Shown here piece after piece: positions 15,062-22,604 of a DNA stretch of 64,000 nt (position 1 is the stretch's first letter; every line of letters begins with the position of its first letter). Origin of the DNA: Cryobacterium frigoriphilum (GTDB taxonomy: Bacteria; Actinomycetota; Actinomycetes; Actinomycetales; Microbacteriaceae); NCBI RefSeq assembly GCF_004403305.1, contig NZ_SOHE01000060.1, forward strand, positions 125,609 through 189,608, written 5' to 3'. The position numbers and the translations under genes were made by a program. The notes beneath the pieces were generated by a model. The model had not been told where the DNA came from. It saw nothing but the letters and a program-made list of their open reading frames with translations, and searched no databases.

Positions 15062-15690
15062 CGAGCTCAGACGACACTCCCGACCGCTCCGTTGACCGCT
15101 CCGGCTCCGAACCCGAGGTGACCAACGATTCGGGTGACCTCATCGAGGTGCTCAACGACTATCTTGACCGCGGTGAAGATCCGCCTCGGGAACTGCTCGA
15201 CGGTTCGCCGGATCATCAGCTGACCCTCGACGCGCTGGTGCGGTTTCGTCGGTTGACGAGGGAGCTGCTGGCCGACGACGTGGCCGCAGAACCCGCTCGC
15301 GATGACGGATGGGTCGCCACGATTCTCGCGAATATCCACAGTGAGTCGCGGGCCGGGCGATCGATTCCGTTGGCGCATCCGTCATCGATCGCCGATTTGA
15401 GCATCTCGGAGGGGGCCGTTCGCGGCCTCGTGCGGGCGGCCGGCGACGCGGTCTCGGGAACCCTGATCGGCGCCTGCCGGCTCGAGGGTGACGTGACGGA
15501 GCCGGGCTCGCCGATCACCGTGGCCGTCGAGGCGAGCGTGTTCTGGGGCGAACGCATCCGAGCGACCGCTGATCACATTCGAACGGCGATCGAGTCGGCG
15601 CTGCTGTTGCACACGGAACTCAACATTGTGGCCGTTGATGTGACCGTCACCGACGTGCACCTGCGGCGCACGGGACAGGAGAACAGCTGA
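15058..15690 (+). CDS. Asp23-like domain protein with N-terminal extension, candidate sigma regulator
   Basis: A 210-residue soluble protein. The N-terminal 85 residues (DLIEVLNDYLDRGEDPPREL, then a helical VRFRRLTRELLADDV) look like the cytosolic part of an anti-sigma or zinc-less HC2-type protein. The C-terminal half (about 110-205) resembles Asp23: ISEGAVRGLVRAAGDAVSG, PITVAVEASVFWGERI, LNIVAVDVTVTDVHL. It has no membrane helix. It occupies the anti-sigma position, overlapping the sigma gene by 4 nt, and shares one base with the next start. The proposed role of sensing Asp23 status and restraining the sigma factor is inference. Confidence 0.65.
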   Translation: MTSSDDTPDRSVDRSGSEPEVTNDSGDLIEVLNDYLDRGEDPPRELLDGSPDHQLTLDALVRFRRLTRELLADDVAAEPARDDGWVATILANIHSESRAGRSIPLAHPSSIADLSISEGAVRGLVRAAGDAVSGTLIGACRLEGDVTEPGSPITVAVEASVFWGERIRATADHIRTAIESALLLHTELNIVAVDVTVTDVHLRRTGQENS

Positions 15691-16028
15691 TGCCCGGCGA
15701 ATCGGTGCCGCAGGAACTCGTAGAGAATCTCGGCCGGATCGTGCGCGAGATCGACGGGGTCACCGACCTGTATGACGCGCGGCCGACGCCGGTCGCTGCG
15801 GTGACGAGCGTCGCGATGCGGCTCACCGGGCGTGGCGCCCCTGAACCGGTGGTGGTCTCGTCGTCGGGTGACGGCCTGACCATCTGGGTGAGCCTCGCCG
15901 TGAGTGAGAATCACCCGGCCGCGGACACCTGTCGACGGGTGTTTGACGTGGTTCACGACTTCGTGGCCGCGCACGTGCCGGAGGACACGCTGCGCACGGT
16001 GAGGATCCGTGTCAGTCGCATCGGGTAG
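15690..16028 (+). CDS. Small Asp23-like protein
   Basis: A 112-residue soluble protein with a pattern of alternating beta and helix (TSVAMRLTGRG, LTIWVSLAVSENHPAADTCR, LRTVRIRVSRIG) like the Asp23 fold. It starts one base inside the preceding stop (TGATG), so it is the third gene of the sigma operon. No specific function recognised. Confidence 0.6.
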   Translation: MPGESVPQELVENLGRIVREIDGVTDLYDARPTPVAAVTSVAMRLTGRGAPEPVVVSSSGDGLTIWVSLAVSENHPAADTCRRVFDVVHDFVAAHVPEDTLRTVRIRVSRIG

Positions 16029-16073
16029 CTTGGGGGCGAGCCGGTGCCGACGCCGGTAGCTGGAAGAGAAGAC

Positions 16074-16787
16074 ATGACAACCGCCGTCAACCTGAACGCG
16101 TCGACCCTGATCGCCGACGTTCCCTCCCTGTGCGTCTTCGACCTCGAAACCACCGGAGTCGACACCGACGAAGACCGCATCGTCACCTCGTTCATTGGCC
16201 GCATCATGCGCGACGGCCAGGTGAACGGCTCGTACAGCTGGCTCGTCAATCCCGGCGTGCCCATTCCAGAAGGGGCCTCGGCCATTCACGGCATCACCGA
16301 TGAGGTGGCGCAGCGCGACGGCACAGACCCCGCAGCGGCGATTGCCGAGATGCTCGTGGTGCTGCGTCGCAGCATCGCGGCCGGTCGGCCGATCGTGGCG
16401 TACAACGCGAGCTTCGACCTGTCGATGCTCAACGCGGAGGCCCGCCGCTACGGGCTCGAACCGATTGAGGACTTCGGTCCGGTTCTTGACCCCTACGTGA
16501 TCGACAAGGCCATCGACAAGTACCGCAAGGGCAAGCGCACCCTCATCGTGACGAGTGAGTTCTACGGCGTCACGCTCGAGGGCGCCCACGATGCCGAAGC
16601 GGATGCCGTGGCCACCGGCCGGGTCTGCTGGGCCGTGCTGGCGAAGTCCGAGGAGCTCGAGCTGCAGGCGCTGCACGCCCGTCAGGTGGTCTGGGCGGCC
16701 GAGCAGGCCGCGAGCCTGCAGTCCTACCTGCGCCGCTCGAAGGCCGACGACCAGATCGTGATCGACGGTACCTGGCCGGTGCGGTAA
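16074..16787 (+). CDS. DEDDh-family 3'-5' exonuclease (DnaQ-like)
   Basis: A 237-residue nuclease of the DNA polymerase III epsilon superfamily. The catalytic pattern is complete: ExoI VFDLETTGVDTDEDRIV (D and E), IHGITDEVA, ExoII IVAYNASFDLSML (D), and ExoIII GAHDAEADAVATGRV (H-x4-D). The ATG at 16074 follows TGGAAGAGAAGAC. No polymerase subunit is nearby, so it is probably a stand-alone proofreading or repair/RNA-processing exonuclease. Its stop is 7 nt from the stop of a convergent gene. Confidence 0.85.
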   Translation: MTTAVNLNASTLIADVPSLCVFDLETTGVDTDEDRIVTSFIGRIMRDGQVNGSYSWLVNPGVPIPEGASAIHGITDEVAQRDGTDPAAAIAEMLVVLRRSIAAGRPIVAYNASFDLSMLNAEARRYGLEPIEDFGPVLDPYVIDKAIDKYRKGKRTLIVTSEFYGVTLEGAHDAEADAVATGRVCWAVLAKSEELELQALHARQVVWAAEQAASLQSYLRRSKADDQIVIDGTWPVR

Positions 16788-16793
16788 AGCGCG

Positions 16794-17546
16794 CTAGCTC
16801 AGGCCGCCGATGCGTTCGAGTACCTTCTGCATGATCTGCTCCTCTGGGCTCAGCGAGGAGTGGTGGTTCTCGTAGAACGCCTCGAACCAGTGCAGCACCT
16901 CGGCGGCCTCGAGGCCGACGGCCGCCCAGTCGACCCCGGCCGACGCGGTGACGAGAATCGCTCCGGTCTCGAGGTCTTCTGAGGCGGTGGCGATGATGCG
17001 GTCTTCTTCGGGGCCGTCGGGGTTCCACAGCAGGGCGATACTGTGATTTTCGTCATCGCCGTGGGCGTGCTCGATCTCGCCGGATCCCAGCCACGGCAGG
17101 GTCATCAGTTCACCGGTGATGAGTACCTCGATGAGTTCGAGGGCGACCGGTTCGGTCTCCGGCACGAAGATCAGCAGTCCGCTGTCGTACCAGTCGGCGG
17201 CGTCGTCGACGGTGTCCTCGAGGTCTTCCAGCTCGCGCACCAGGGCGGTGAGGCGCATCGCCCAGGCGACGATCGCGGCGGTGTCGCTCGTGCCCCAGGG
17301 GGAATCGGCCTCGTCGCCCGGGCCGTGAAAATGAAACGTCGGCTCCCCGTCTTCGATGATGACGTGCAGCTCGCCGCTGTCGAAGCCCACGGTGATGCCC
17401 AGGGCGTGGTCTTCGTCCCAGTCGGCCATGAGGCTCGGGTTCTCGAAACCGCGGGGCAGCGCGCGCGGGGGGAGCGCGGTGATGTTACCGAGGTCGAACA
17501 CCGCGCGAAACAGCACCGACGGCATCCGCAGGCTCTCATCGGCCAT
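16794..17546 (-). CDS. Acidic protein of unknown function
   Basis: A 250-residue soluble, strongly acidic protein. Features include LPPRALPRGFENPSLMADWD near the N terminus, a central Asp/Glu-rich region and a C-terminal EVLHWFEAFYENHHSSLSPE segment. No signal peptide or membrane helix. I do not recognise a family. The ATG at 17546 has GGAG about 8 nt upstream. It is convergent with the exonuclease and upstream of an inverted-repeat element. Confidence 0.7.
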   Translation of the reverse strand: MADESLRMPSVLFRAVFDLGNITALPPRALPRGFENPSLMADWDEDHALGITVGFDSGELHVIIEDGEPTFHFHGPGDEADSPWGTSDTAAIVAWAMRLTALVRELEDLEDTVDDAADWYDSGLLIFVPETEPVALELIEVLITGELMTLPWLGSGEIEHAHGDDENHSIALLWNPDGPEEDRIIATASEDLETGAILVTASAGVDWAAVGLEAAEVLHWFEAFYENHHSSLSPEEQIMQKVLERIGGLS

Positions 17547-17667
17547 TGAGAACGCTCCGTTCGCAAATCGCGGTGGTGCGGTGGGTGTGGCAGCGGCGTG
17601 TGGACATGTCGAAAGTTTACTGGGAGCCTCGGACCCGCTGGGCGCGGCTCCGGGGGGCGCCGCCCCT

Positions 17668-17752
17668 GTACCATTCGACGGAGAGTGGGCTCGACAGCAT
17701 CCGTTTCGGGCGACCTGCCGCGAAAAGTGGGCTCAACACCGTCGAATGGTAC
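17668..17752. repeat. Inverted-repeat element with internal direct repeats
   Basis: Perfect 14-bp arms GTACCATTCGACGG (17668-17681) and CCGTCGAATGGTAC (17739-17752) enclose 57 nt. Inside, AGTGGGCTC(G/A)ACA occurs twice (starting near 17685 and 17726). The flanks extend the pairing with a bulge. It has no coding content and may be a miniature mobile element or a terminator for the peroxiredoxin gene, whose end is 35 nt away. Confidence 0.75.
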
Positions 17753-17786
17753 GGGGCAGGTCGGGGGCCGGGCGCGGCGCGGCTGG

Positions 17787-18557
17787 TCAGGCCGAGGCGA
17801 GCGAGGCCGTGGTGAGGGTGACCCGCAGAGTCTCCTCGATCTCGGCCGCACTGATCGGTTTGGTGCAGAAGAACCAGTCCTGGCAGTCGATGTCGGAGGT
17901 GTCGTCGGTGGAGTCCTGCATCCGCTCCTTGGCGGTGCCGCAGGAACCGGGCAGGGGAACGATGACGGGTTCGCCGGGAACCCAGTCGGCGGGCGTGGCC
18001 ACGTCGAAGGCGTCTGCGGTCTGCAGCGCCTTGATGACGCGCAGCAGTTCGGCAAAGTTGCGGCCGGTGCTGAGCGGGTAGTAGATGATGGTGCGAATCG
18101 TGCCGGTCGGGTCGATGATGAACACCGCGCGCACGGCGGATGAGGCGTGCTCGCCCGGCATGATCATGCCGTACTGCATGGCAATGCTCATGGTGTGGTC
18201 GTCGATGAGCGGGAAGGTGACCTGCACGCCGCTGTGGCCGCGAAAGGTGATCTTCTCTTCGATCGTGCGCAGCCAGGCGATGTGGCTGTACAGTCCGTCG
18301 ACCGACAATCCGACGAGATCGGTGTTGTATTCGGCGAACTCGGGCTGCATGACGGCGAAGGTCATGAACTCGCTCGTGCACACCGGGGTGAAGTCGGAGG
18401 GGTGGCTGAACAGAATCACCCAGCGGCCCGCGTAGTCGCCGGGAAAGCTGATCTCGCCCTGCGTCGTGACGGCGGTGAAGTGTGGGGCCGGGTCGCCCAG
18501 GCGGGGCATCGCGTACGGGGCGGTCGGCAGTGATGTGGTTGGGGTGATGTCGGGCAT
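17787..18557 (-). CDS. Peroxiredoxin (AhpC/Prx6-like) with extra C-terminal cysteines
   Basis: A 256-residue thiol peroxidase that should reduce peroxides in the cytosol. The peroxidatic motif SHPSDFTPVCTSEF puts the active cysteine at residue 60, and the catalytic Thr and Arg are in place. Three more cysteines, at 206, 225 and 231, lie in the long C-terminal domain. The C-x5-C spacing recalls archaeal Prx6-like enzymes, where C-terminal cysteines take part in the catalytic disulfide. Its 5' region carries an ATACCCC-TT-GGGGTAT palindrome, suggesting control by a CsoR/CstR-type regulator, which is not encoded in this window. Confidence 0.88.
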   Translation of the reverse strand: MPDITPTTSLPTAPYAMPRLGDPAPHFTAVTTQGEISFPGDYAGRWVILFSHPSDFTPVCTSEFMTFAVMQPEFAEYNTDLVGLSVDGLYSHIAWLRTIEEKITFRGHSGVQVTFPLIDDHTMSIAMQYGMIMPGEHASSAVRAVFIIDPTGTIRTIIYYPLSTGRNFAELLRVIKALQTADAFDVATPADWVPGEPVIVPLPGSCGTAKERMQDSTDDTSDIDCQDWFFCTKPISAAEIEETLRVTLTTASLASA

Positions 18558-18875
18558 AGCGGCTCTTCTCTTGTCGATGAGTCGACGCGAGAATCCGTGG
18601 ACTCGAGCCCCAGTATACCCCTTGGGGTATCTTTCTGTTATGCCACAAGCTGCCTATCGACGAATGCCGGAGACAGATGCTCAGTCGTTGAGGTGGAATG
18701 GTGCCTGGAGGTGGAGTGCGGATTTGCTCTGCAGGTGAATTGGTCGCTGTGCGGGGTCGGCTGTGGCTGGTGGGGTGATCCAGTATTCGCACCCACCGAC
18801 ATTCTCAGAAGAAAACTCACGTATGAGTAAACCCCACACTTGCAGCGCCCTGTGGAGGGATTATGCGGTCGTTGA
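18558..18875. other. 318-nt region without a gene, upstream of the peroxiredoxin
   Basis: Apart from the palindrome at 18615-18630, this stretch holds no supported gene. Short open frames have no ribosome binding site and no recognisable product. Base composition is lower in GC than its neighbours between about 18640 and 18840, and a minor inverted repeat ACTCA-CGTA-TGAGT sits at 18815-18828. A transferred fragment or decayed gene is possible. Confidence 0.5.
18615..18630 (-). promoter_or_regulatory. CsoR/CstR-like operator upstream of the peroxiredoxin gene
   Basis: A perfect palindrome ATACCCC-TT-GGGGTAT lies 58 nt upstream of the peroxiredoxin ATG. The ATACCC...GGGTAT form matches operators of copper-sensing CsoR and persulfide-sensing CstR repressors. 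Which ligand applies here cannot be told from the site. Confidence 0.6.
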
Positions 18876-19724
18876 TCACCGGTGTCGGGTGCCGACGCCG
18901 GCGAGCAGGGCGCGGTAGCCCTCCACGTAGCTGGGGTAGGTGAACTCAAAGCCGGTGCTGCGCAGCAGGGCATTGCTCAAGCGTTTGTCGCCGCCGCGCT
19001 GGCTCTCCGCGCCGGTCAGCCGCGGTGCCGGAAGGCCGAGTTCTGCGGCCACGAACGTGAGCACCTCGGCGCTCACGACGGGAGCGTTGTCGACCCCGAG
19101 GTAGACCGGTGCGGGCGCCTCACGTCGCAGCAGCAGGTGCACGATCGCGGCCGCCGCGTCATCACGGTGGATGCGGTTCGTGTGTCGGGACTGGGCGGAT
19201 ACCGTCGCGGTGCCCTCGCGTACCTGTCGGATCAGTCGTTCCCGGCCAGGACCGTAAATGCCGCCCAGACGCAGAACGGTGGCGGCCGGCTGGCGGGAGT
19301 GCAGCATCCGCTCGGCCTCGAGCAGAAGCTCGTCTGTGCTGCCGGGCCGCGGATTGGCGGGGGTCTGCTCGTCGACCCAGCTGCCGTCGTTCACGTCGTA
19401 GACGGCGGTGGAGGAGACCAGCACGAACCGTCGCGGGGTCACGCCGGCCGCGTCGAGGGCATCGAGCAGGTTGCGCAGGCCGTCGATGTACGCCGCCCGG
19501 TAGGCGACCGGCGTGGGGGCGGCAGCGGCGATCGCCATCATCACGAGGTCGGTACCGGCCGGAACGGTGGGTTGCTCGAGGCTGAGGTCGACGGACTGGC
19601 CGGTGATCGCCGCGGGCAGCACGCTGGCGTCGCGGCGCAGTCCGACGACGGTGTGGCCGAGCGCGGCCAGGCGCAGCCCGACCTCGGTGCCGAGGTCGCC
19701 GCATCCCGCAATCAAAACCGTCAT
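18876..19724 (-). CDS. NAD(P)-dependent epimerase/dehydratase-like (extended SDR) protein
   Basis: A 282-residue Rossmann-fold protein. The N-terminal MTVLIAGCGDLGTEVGLRLA is a GxGxxG dinucleotide-binding motif. The middle region has RFVLVSSTAVYD and RLGGIYGPGRERLIR, as in the YeeZ/epimerase branch, but the usual YxxxK active-site pair is not obvious, so it may be an atypical oxidoreductase. The ATG at 19724 follows AGAGGAGACAG, a strong ribosome binding site; the longer frame to 19757 is not needed. Substrate unknown. Confidence 0.75.
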   Translation of the reverse strand: MTVLIAGCGDLGTEVGLRLAALGHTVVGLRRDASVLPAAITGQSVDLSLEQPTVPAGTDLVMMAIAAAAPTPVAYRAAYIDGLRNLLDALDAAGVTPRRFVLVSSTAVYDVNDGSWVDEQTPANPRPGSTDELLLEAERMLHSRQPAATVLRLGGIYGPGRERLIRQVREGTATVSAQSRHTNRIHRDDAAAAIVHLLLRREAPAPVYLGVDNAPVVSAEVLTFVAAELGLPAPRLTGAESQRGGDKRLSNALLRSTGFEFTYPSYVEGYRALLAGVGTRHR

Positions 19725-19790
19725 CTGTCTCCTCTTTCCGCCCCCTGCTGCTTTCAACGGTATGCGCCCGAAGCGCGGTTACCTGACAGT

Positions 19791-19796
19791 TAGCAT
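19791..19796 (+). promoter_or_regulatory. Leaderless -10 of the DinB-like gene
   Basis: TAGCAT lies exactly 6 nt before the ATG at 19803. Confidence 0.5.
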
Positions 19797-19802
19797 GGGG
19801 CC

Positions 19803-20324
19803 ATGGCTATCGTTCCCGACACTTCTGACTGGACCTGGGTGCTCGAACGCCCCTGCGGAGCGTGCGGATTGCGTGCAGGTGCGGTCGCTTTCGATGAGCT
19901 TCCGGGGCTCATCAGGGGGAACGCCGCCGCATGGCTTCCGGTGCTCGGTCGAGCGGATGCCGCGGTGCGCCCGAACGATCACACCTGGTCGCCCCTGGAA
20001 TACGCGGCCCACGTGCGTGACTGCTGTCGCCTGTTCGACGAGCGACTGAGCCGCGCGCTGCACGAGAACGACCCACAGTTGGCCGACTGGGACCAGGACG
20101 CCACGGCGATCGCGGCTCGCTACGACCTGCAAGACCCCGAGACCGTGGGCCGAGAGCTCGAAGCGGCCGCGGCATCCGTCGCCGAGGCCTTCGCGGCGGT
20201 ACCGGTCGGCGCCCAGGGCCGCACTGCCCGCCGCAGCGACGGGGCGTCGTTCACCGTGACGACCCTCGGGCAGTACTTTCTGCACGACATCGTGCACCAC
20301 CTGCACGACGTGGCCGGCGACTGA
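19803..20324 (+). CDS. DinB-like four-helix metalloprotein
   Basis: A 173-residue protein with the DinB/YfiT pattern: TWSPLEYAAHVRDCC (first His), a central Asp-rich DWDQDATAIAARYDL, and a C-terminal FLHDIVHHLHDVAGD that supplies the other metal-binding histidines. Some relatives are mycothiol- or bacillithiol-dependent transferases, but the substrate here is unknown. The N-terminal CGACGLRAG cysteine pair is unusual for the family. Probably leaderless. Confidence 0.78.
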   Translation: MAIVPDTSDWTWVLERPCGACGLRAGAVAFDELPGLIRGNAAAWLPVLGRADAAVRPNDHTWSPLEYAAHVRDCCRLFDERLSRALHENDPQLADWDQDATAIAARYDLQDPETVGRELEAAAASVAEAFAAVPVGAQGRTARRSDGASFTVTTLGQYFLHDIVHHLHDVAGD

Positions 20325-20419
20325 CCGGCCGCCGGGCGCAGGTTAAAGACGCCGGCGCAGTGTAGAAACTGCGCCGGCGTGAACAGGGTGCGCCACGAGT
20401 CGCGCACCGGGGGAAGTGG

Positions 20420-20490
20420 AGCGGATGACGGGAATCGAACCCGCGCTATCAGCTTGGGAAGCTGAAGTTCTGCCATTGAACTACATCCGC
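20420..20490 (-). tRNA. tRNA-Gly (anticodon CCC)
   Basis: On the minus strand a complete cloverleaf is seen: acceptor GCGGATG / CATCCGC, D arm with AGTTCAATGGCAGA, anticodon stem TCAGC/GCTGA with loop TTCCCAA (anticodon CCC), and a T loop GGTTCGATTCC. It is 71 nt including the discriminator base, and no CCA is encoded. Confidence 0.95.
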
Positions 20491-20552
20491 ATGCCCGCAG
20501 GCGCCGCAGAGCGGCAACTGCGAACCGTGCCAGCATACCAAGCTCGCGGCGA

Positions 20553-20558
20553 TAGGCT
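20553..20558 (+). promoter_or_regulatory. Leaderless -10 of dcd
   Basis: TAGGCT lies exactly 6 nt before the GTG at 20565. The divergent tRNA-Gly promoter must share this 74-nt gap. Confidence 0.5.
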
Positions 20559-20564
20559 GGCACC

Positions 20565-21170
20565 GTGCTGCTCTCCGATCGCGATATCAAGGCCGAACTC
20601 CAGCGTGACCGCATTCGGATGGAGCCGTTCCTGCCGGAGATGATCCAGCCCTCGAGCATCGATGTGCGTCTCGACCGCTATTTTCGGCTGTTCGACAACC
20701 ACAAATACGCCTATATCGACCCGGCCGAGGACCAGCCCGAGCTGACCCACCTGATCGAGACCAAGGCCGGCGAACCCTTCATTCTGCACCCGGGCGAGTT
20801 CGTGCTCGGCTCCACCTACGAGCAGATCACCCTGCCAGACGACATTGCCGCCCGGCTCGAGGGCAAGAGCTCGCTCGGCCGCCTCGGCCTGCTCACCCAC
20901 TCGACGGCCGGTTTCGTCGACCCGGGTTTCAGCGGCCACGTCACCCTCGAGCTCAGCAACGTGGCGACGCTGCCGATCAAGCTGTGGCCCGGCATGAAGA
21001 TCGGCCAGATGTGCTTCTTCCGCCTGAGCTCACCGGCCGAGCGCCCGTATGGTTCGGCCGAATACAGCTCGCGCTATCAGAACCAGCGCGGCCCGACCGC
21101 TTCGCGCTCGTTCCAAAACTTTCACCAGACGGATGTCTCGGTCACCGAAGCGGGCCACGCCGGTACCTGA
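20565..21170 (+). CDS. dcd: dCTP deaminase (possibly bifunctional with dUTPase)
   Basis: A 201-residue enzyme converting dCTP to dUTP (and perhaps on to dUMP) for dTTP synthesis; it acts as a cytosolic trimer. Hallmarks are [48 protein letters not shown] and [14 protein letters not shown], which contains the catalytic Glu, and the C-terminal [11 protein letters not shown] lid. The length fits actinobacterial Dcd, some of which also act as dUTPase. The GTG start is supported by a leaderless -10. Confidence 0.95.
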   Translation: MLLSDRDIKAELQRDRIRMEPFLPEMIQPSSIDVRLDRYFRLFDNHKYAYIDPAEDQPELTHLIETKAGEPFILHPGEFVLGSTYEQITLPDDIAARLEGKSSLGRLGLLTHSTAGFVDPGFSGHVTLELSNVATLPIKLWPGMKIGQMCFFRLSSPAERPYGSAEYSSRYQNQRGPTASRSFQNFHQTDVSVTEAGHAGT

Positions 21171-21212
21171 CGCCCCGCTACAGGGTTCACACGATTGAAA
21201 CGCGCGGGCCGG

Positions 21213-21218
21213 TAAAAT
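21213..21218 (+). promoter_or_regulatory. Leaderless -10 of the DUF1579-like gene
   Basis: TAAAAT lies exactly 6 nt before the ATG at 21225. The intervening CGGAGG also looks like a ribosome binding site, but it is too close to the ATG to act as one. Confidence 0.45.
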
Positions 21219-21224
21219 CGGAGG

Positions 21225-21749
21225 ATGACCGACGCCGCGCGCCCCCGATTCGCCGAGGCGCTCGTCGCGCCGTCCGCCACCCCCGACTATCCCGGCCGCA
21301 TGCGGCGCTTCGGCCAGCTCGTCGGAACCTGGGCCGCCAAGGGCCACCGCCTCAACGAGGAAACCGGCGAATGGGTCGAACGCGACTTCACCTGGCTCGT
21401 CGAGTTCATTCTGGAGGGGCGTGCGGTGCAGGACGTGGAGATCGTGCCGAGCGAGACGCATCCGTCGGGCTATGAAACGGTCGCAACCGCGCTGCGGGTG
21501 TACGACCCCTATGCCGGGCTCTGGCGCGTGAGCTATGTCGCGCCGACGATGGGGGAGTACTGCCACCTCGTGGCCACCCCGTACCGTAACGGGCTGCGCC
21601 AGGACGGAACCCGCACCGACGGGCGCCCGATCCGCTGGAACTTCACGTCGATCACGCCCGACGGCTACACCTGGGAGGGCTGGATGAGCGCCGACGACGG
21701 CGCCACCTGGGTGATGGTCGAGCACAACGAGGCCACGCGCCTTCGCTGA
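21225..21749 (+). CDS. DUF1579-like protein of unknown function
   Basis: A 174-residue soluble protein. The GTWAAKGHRLNEETGEWVER and WTSADDG-type repeats (here WEGWMSADDGATWVMVEHNE) resemble DUF1579/lipocalin-like beta-barrel proteins. No catalytic motif is seen. It is a single-gene unit with a leaderless promoter and a downstream hairpin. Confidence 0.6.
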   Translation: MTDAARPRFAEALVAPSATPDYPGRMRRFGQLVGTWAAKGHRLNEETGEWVERDFTWLVEFILEGRAVQDVEIVPSETHPSGYETVATALRVYDPYAGLWRVSYVAPTMGEYCHLVATPYRNGLRQDGTRTDGRPIRWNFTSITPDGYTWEGWMSADDGATWVMVEHNEATRLR

Positions 21750-21778
21750 CCTGACCCGGTTCGAACCGGCCCAGGTCA
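21747..21778 (+). terminator. Hairpin overlapping the end of the DUF1579-like gene
   Basis: Nested arms TGACCTG / CAGGTCA and CCGGTT / AACCGG around a CG centre start at the stop codon itself. A T6 run follows about 14 nt later. Confidence 0.55.
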
Positions 21779-21863
21779 AAAATTCGTGAAACTTTTTTCG
21801 TGACGATGTGCCTGCTTTGTGCGTCTTAGTGGAATCCAGAGAAAATTTCACGAAGGGAGCACC

Positions 21864-22604
21864 ATGTCCAACACCTACACCCCCCACTCTGCGCCTCCCG
21901 GGGACAGCGCGGATACCTCGCCTCGCGAGCAGGCGGCCCGTGTCGGCGGTGAGGCCGCAGCTGCCGGTCACCACGTCGCCGATGTCTCGAAAGACGAAGC
22001 GCATCGGGTGGCCTCCGAGGCTAAGAAACAGGCCTCCGATGTGCTCGCCGAGGCCCGCACCCAGCTCAGCGACCAGGCCGCCCAGCAACAGGCCCGCGTG
22101 GCCTCCGGCCTGCGCTCGATCAGCGACGAGCTGACCGGCATGGTCCGCTCGTCCGCCGACAACGGGGAGAGCGGCGTCGCCAGCGACCTCGTGCAGCAGG
22201 CCGCCCGGCGAGCCGGCACCGCCGCCAGCTGGCTCGATGCCCGCGACCCGGGTTCTTTGTTGCAGGAAGTGCGCACGTTCGCCCGACGCAAACCAGGAAC
22301 GTTCATTGCCCTCGCAGCAGCCGCAGGCGTGCTCGCCGGTCGTCTGACCCGCTCGGTCGTGAGCAGCAACGACGCCGGCGACTCCGGCAGTGCGGGGGCG
22401 CATCACGACACGACGCGTGACGCTGTGCGCTCGGCGCAGCAGCCGGCCGGCACCCTCGGTGCGGCAGGCCTTGGCACCAGCGGCCTTGGCACCAGCGGGC
22501 GCGGCGCCGACGACCTCAGCGCTGATCCCGACTTTCAGCGCGGCGACGGCCAGAGCACCGGCACCGCTTATCGCGGTGTCGATGGCCTGGGCAGCGACCG
22601 ATGA
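21864..22604 (+). CDS. Ala/Ser-rich helical protein with a membrane segment (envelope cluster)
   Basis: A 246-residue low-complexity protein. The N-terminal 120 residues are Ala/Gln/Glu-rich helix (SDQAAQQQARVASGLRSISD), a weak hydrophobic segment (TFIALAAAAGVLAGRLTRSV) lies near 150-170, and the C terminus has a GLGTSGLGTSGRG repeat. It resembles the unnamed first protein that precedes holin-like and DUF3618 proteins in actinobacteria. The ATG at 21864 has AAGGGAG upstream. It overlaps the next gene by 4 nt. A 9-bp inverted repeat (TTCGTGAAA at 21783-21791, TTTCACGAA at 21846-21854) spans its leader and touches the ribosome binding site. Confidence 0.65.
   Translation: MSNTYTPHSAPPGDSADTSPREQAARVGGEAAAAGHHVADVSKDEAHRVASEAKKQASDVLAEARTQLSDQAAQQQARVASGLRSISDELTGMVRSSADNGESGVASDLVQQAARRAGTAASWLDARDPGSLLQEVRTFARRKPGTFIALAAAAGVLAGRLTRSVVSSNDAGDSGSAGAHHDTTRDAVRSAQQPAGTLGAAGLGTSGLGTSGRGADDLSADPDFQRGDGQSTGTAYRGVDGLGSDR

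Noticed and set aside
18639-18738. A 32-codon frame starting MPQAAYRRMPETDAQ next to the CsoR-like operator
   Set aside because: It has no ribosome binding site, no resemblance to CsoR/CstR proteins, and sits in a region of changed composition.
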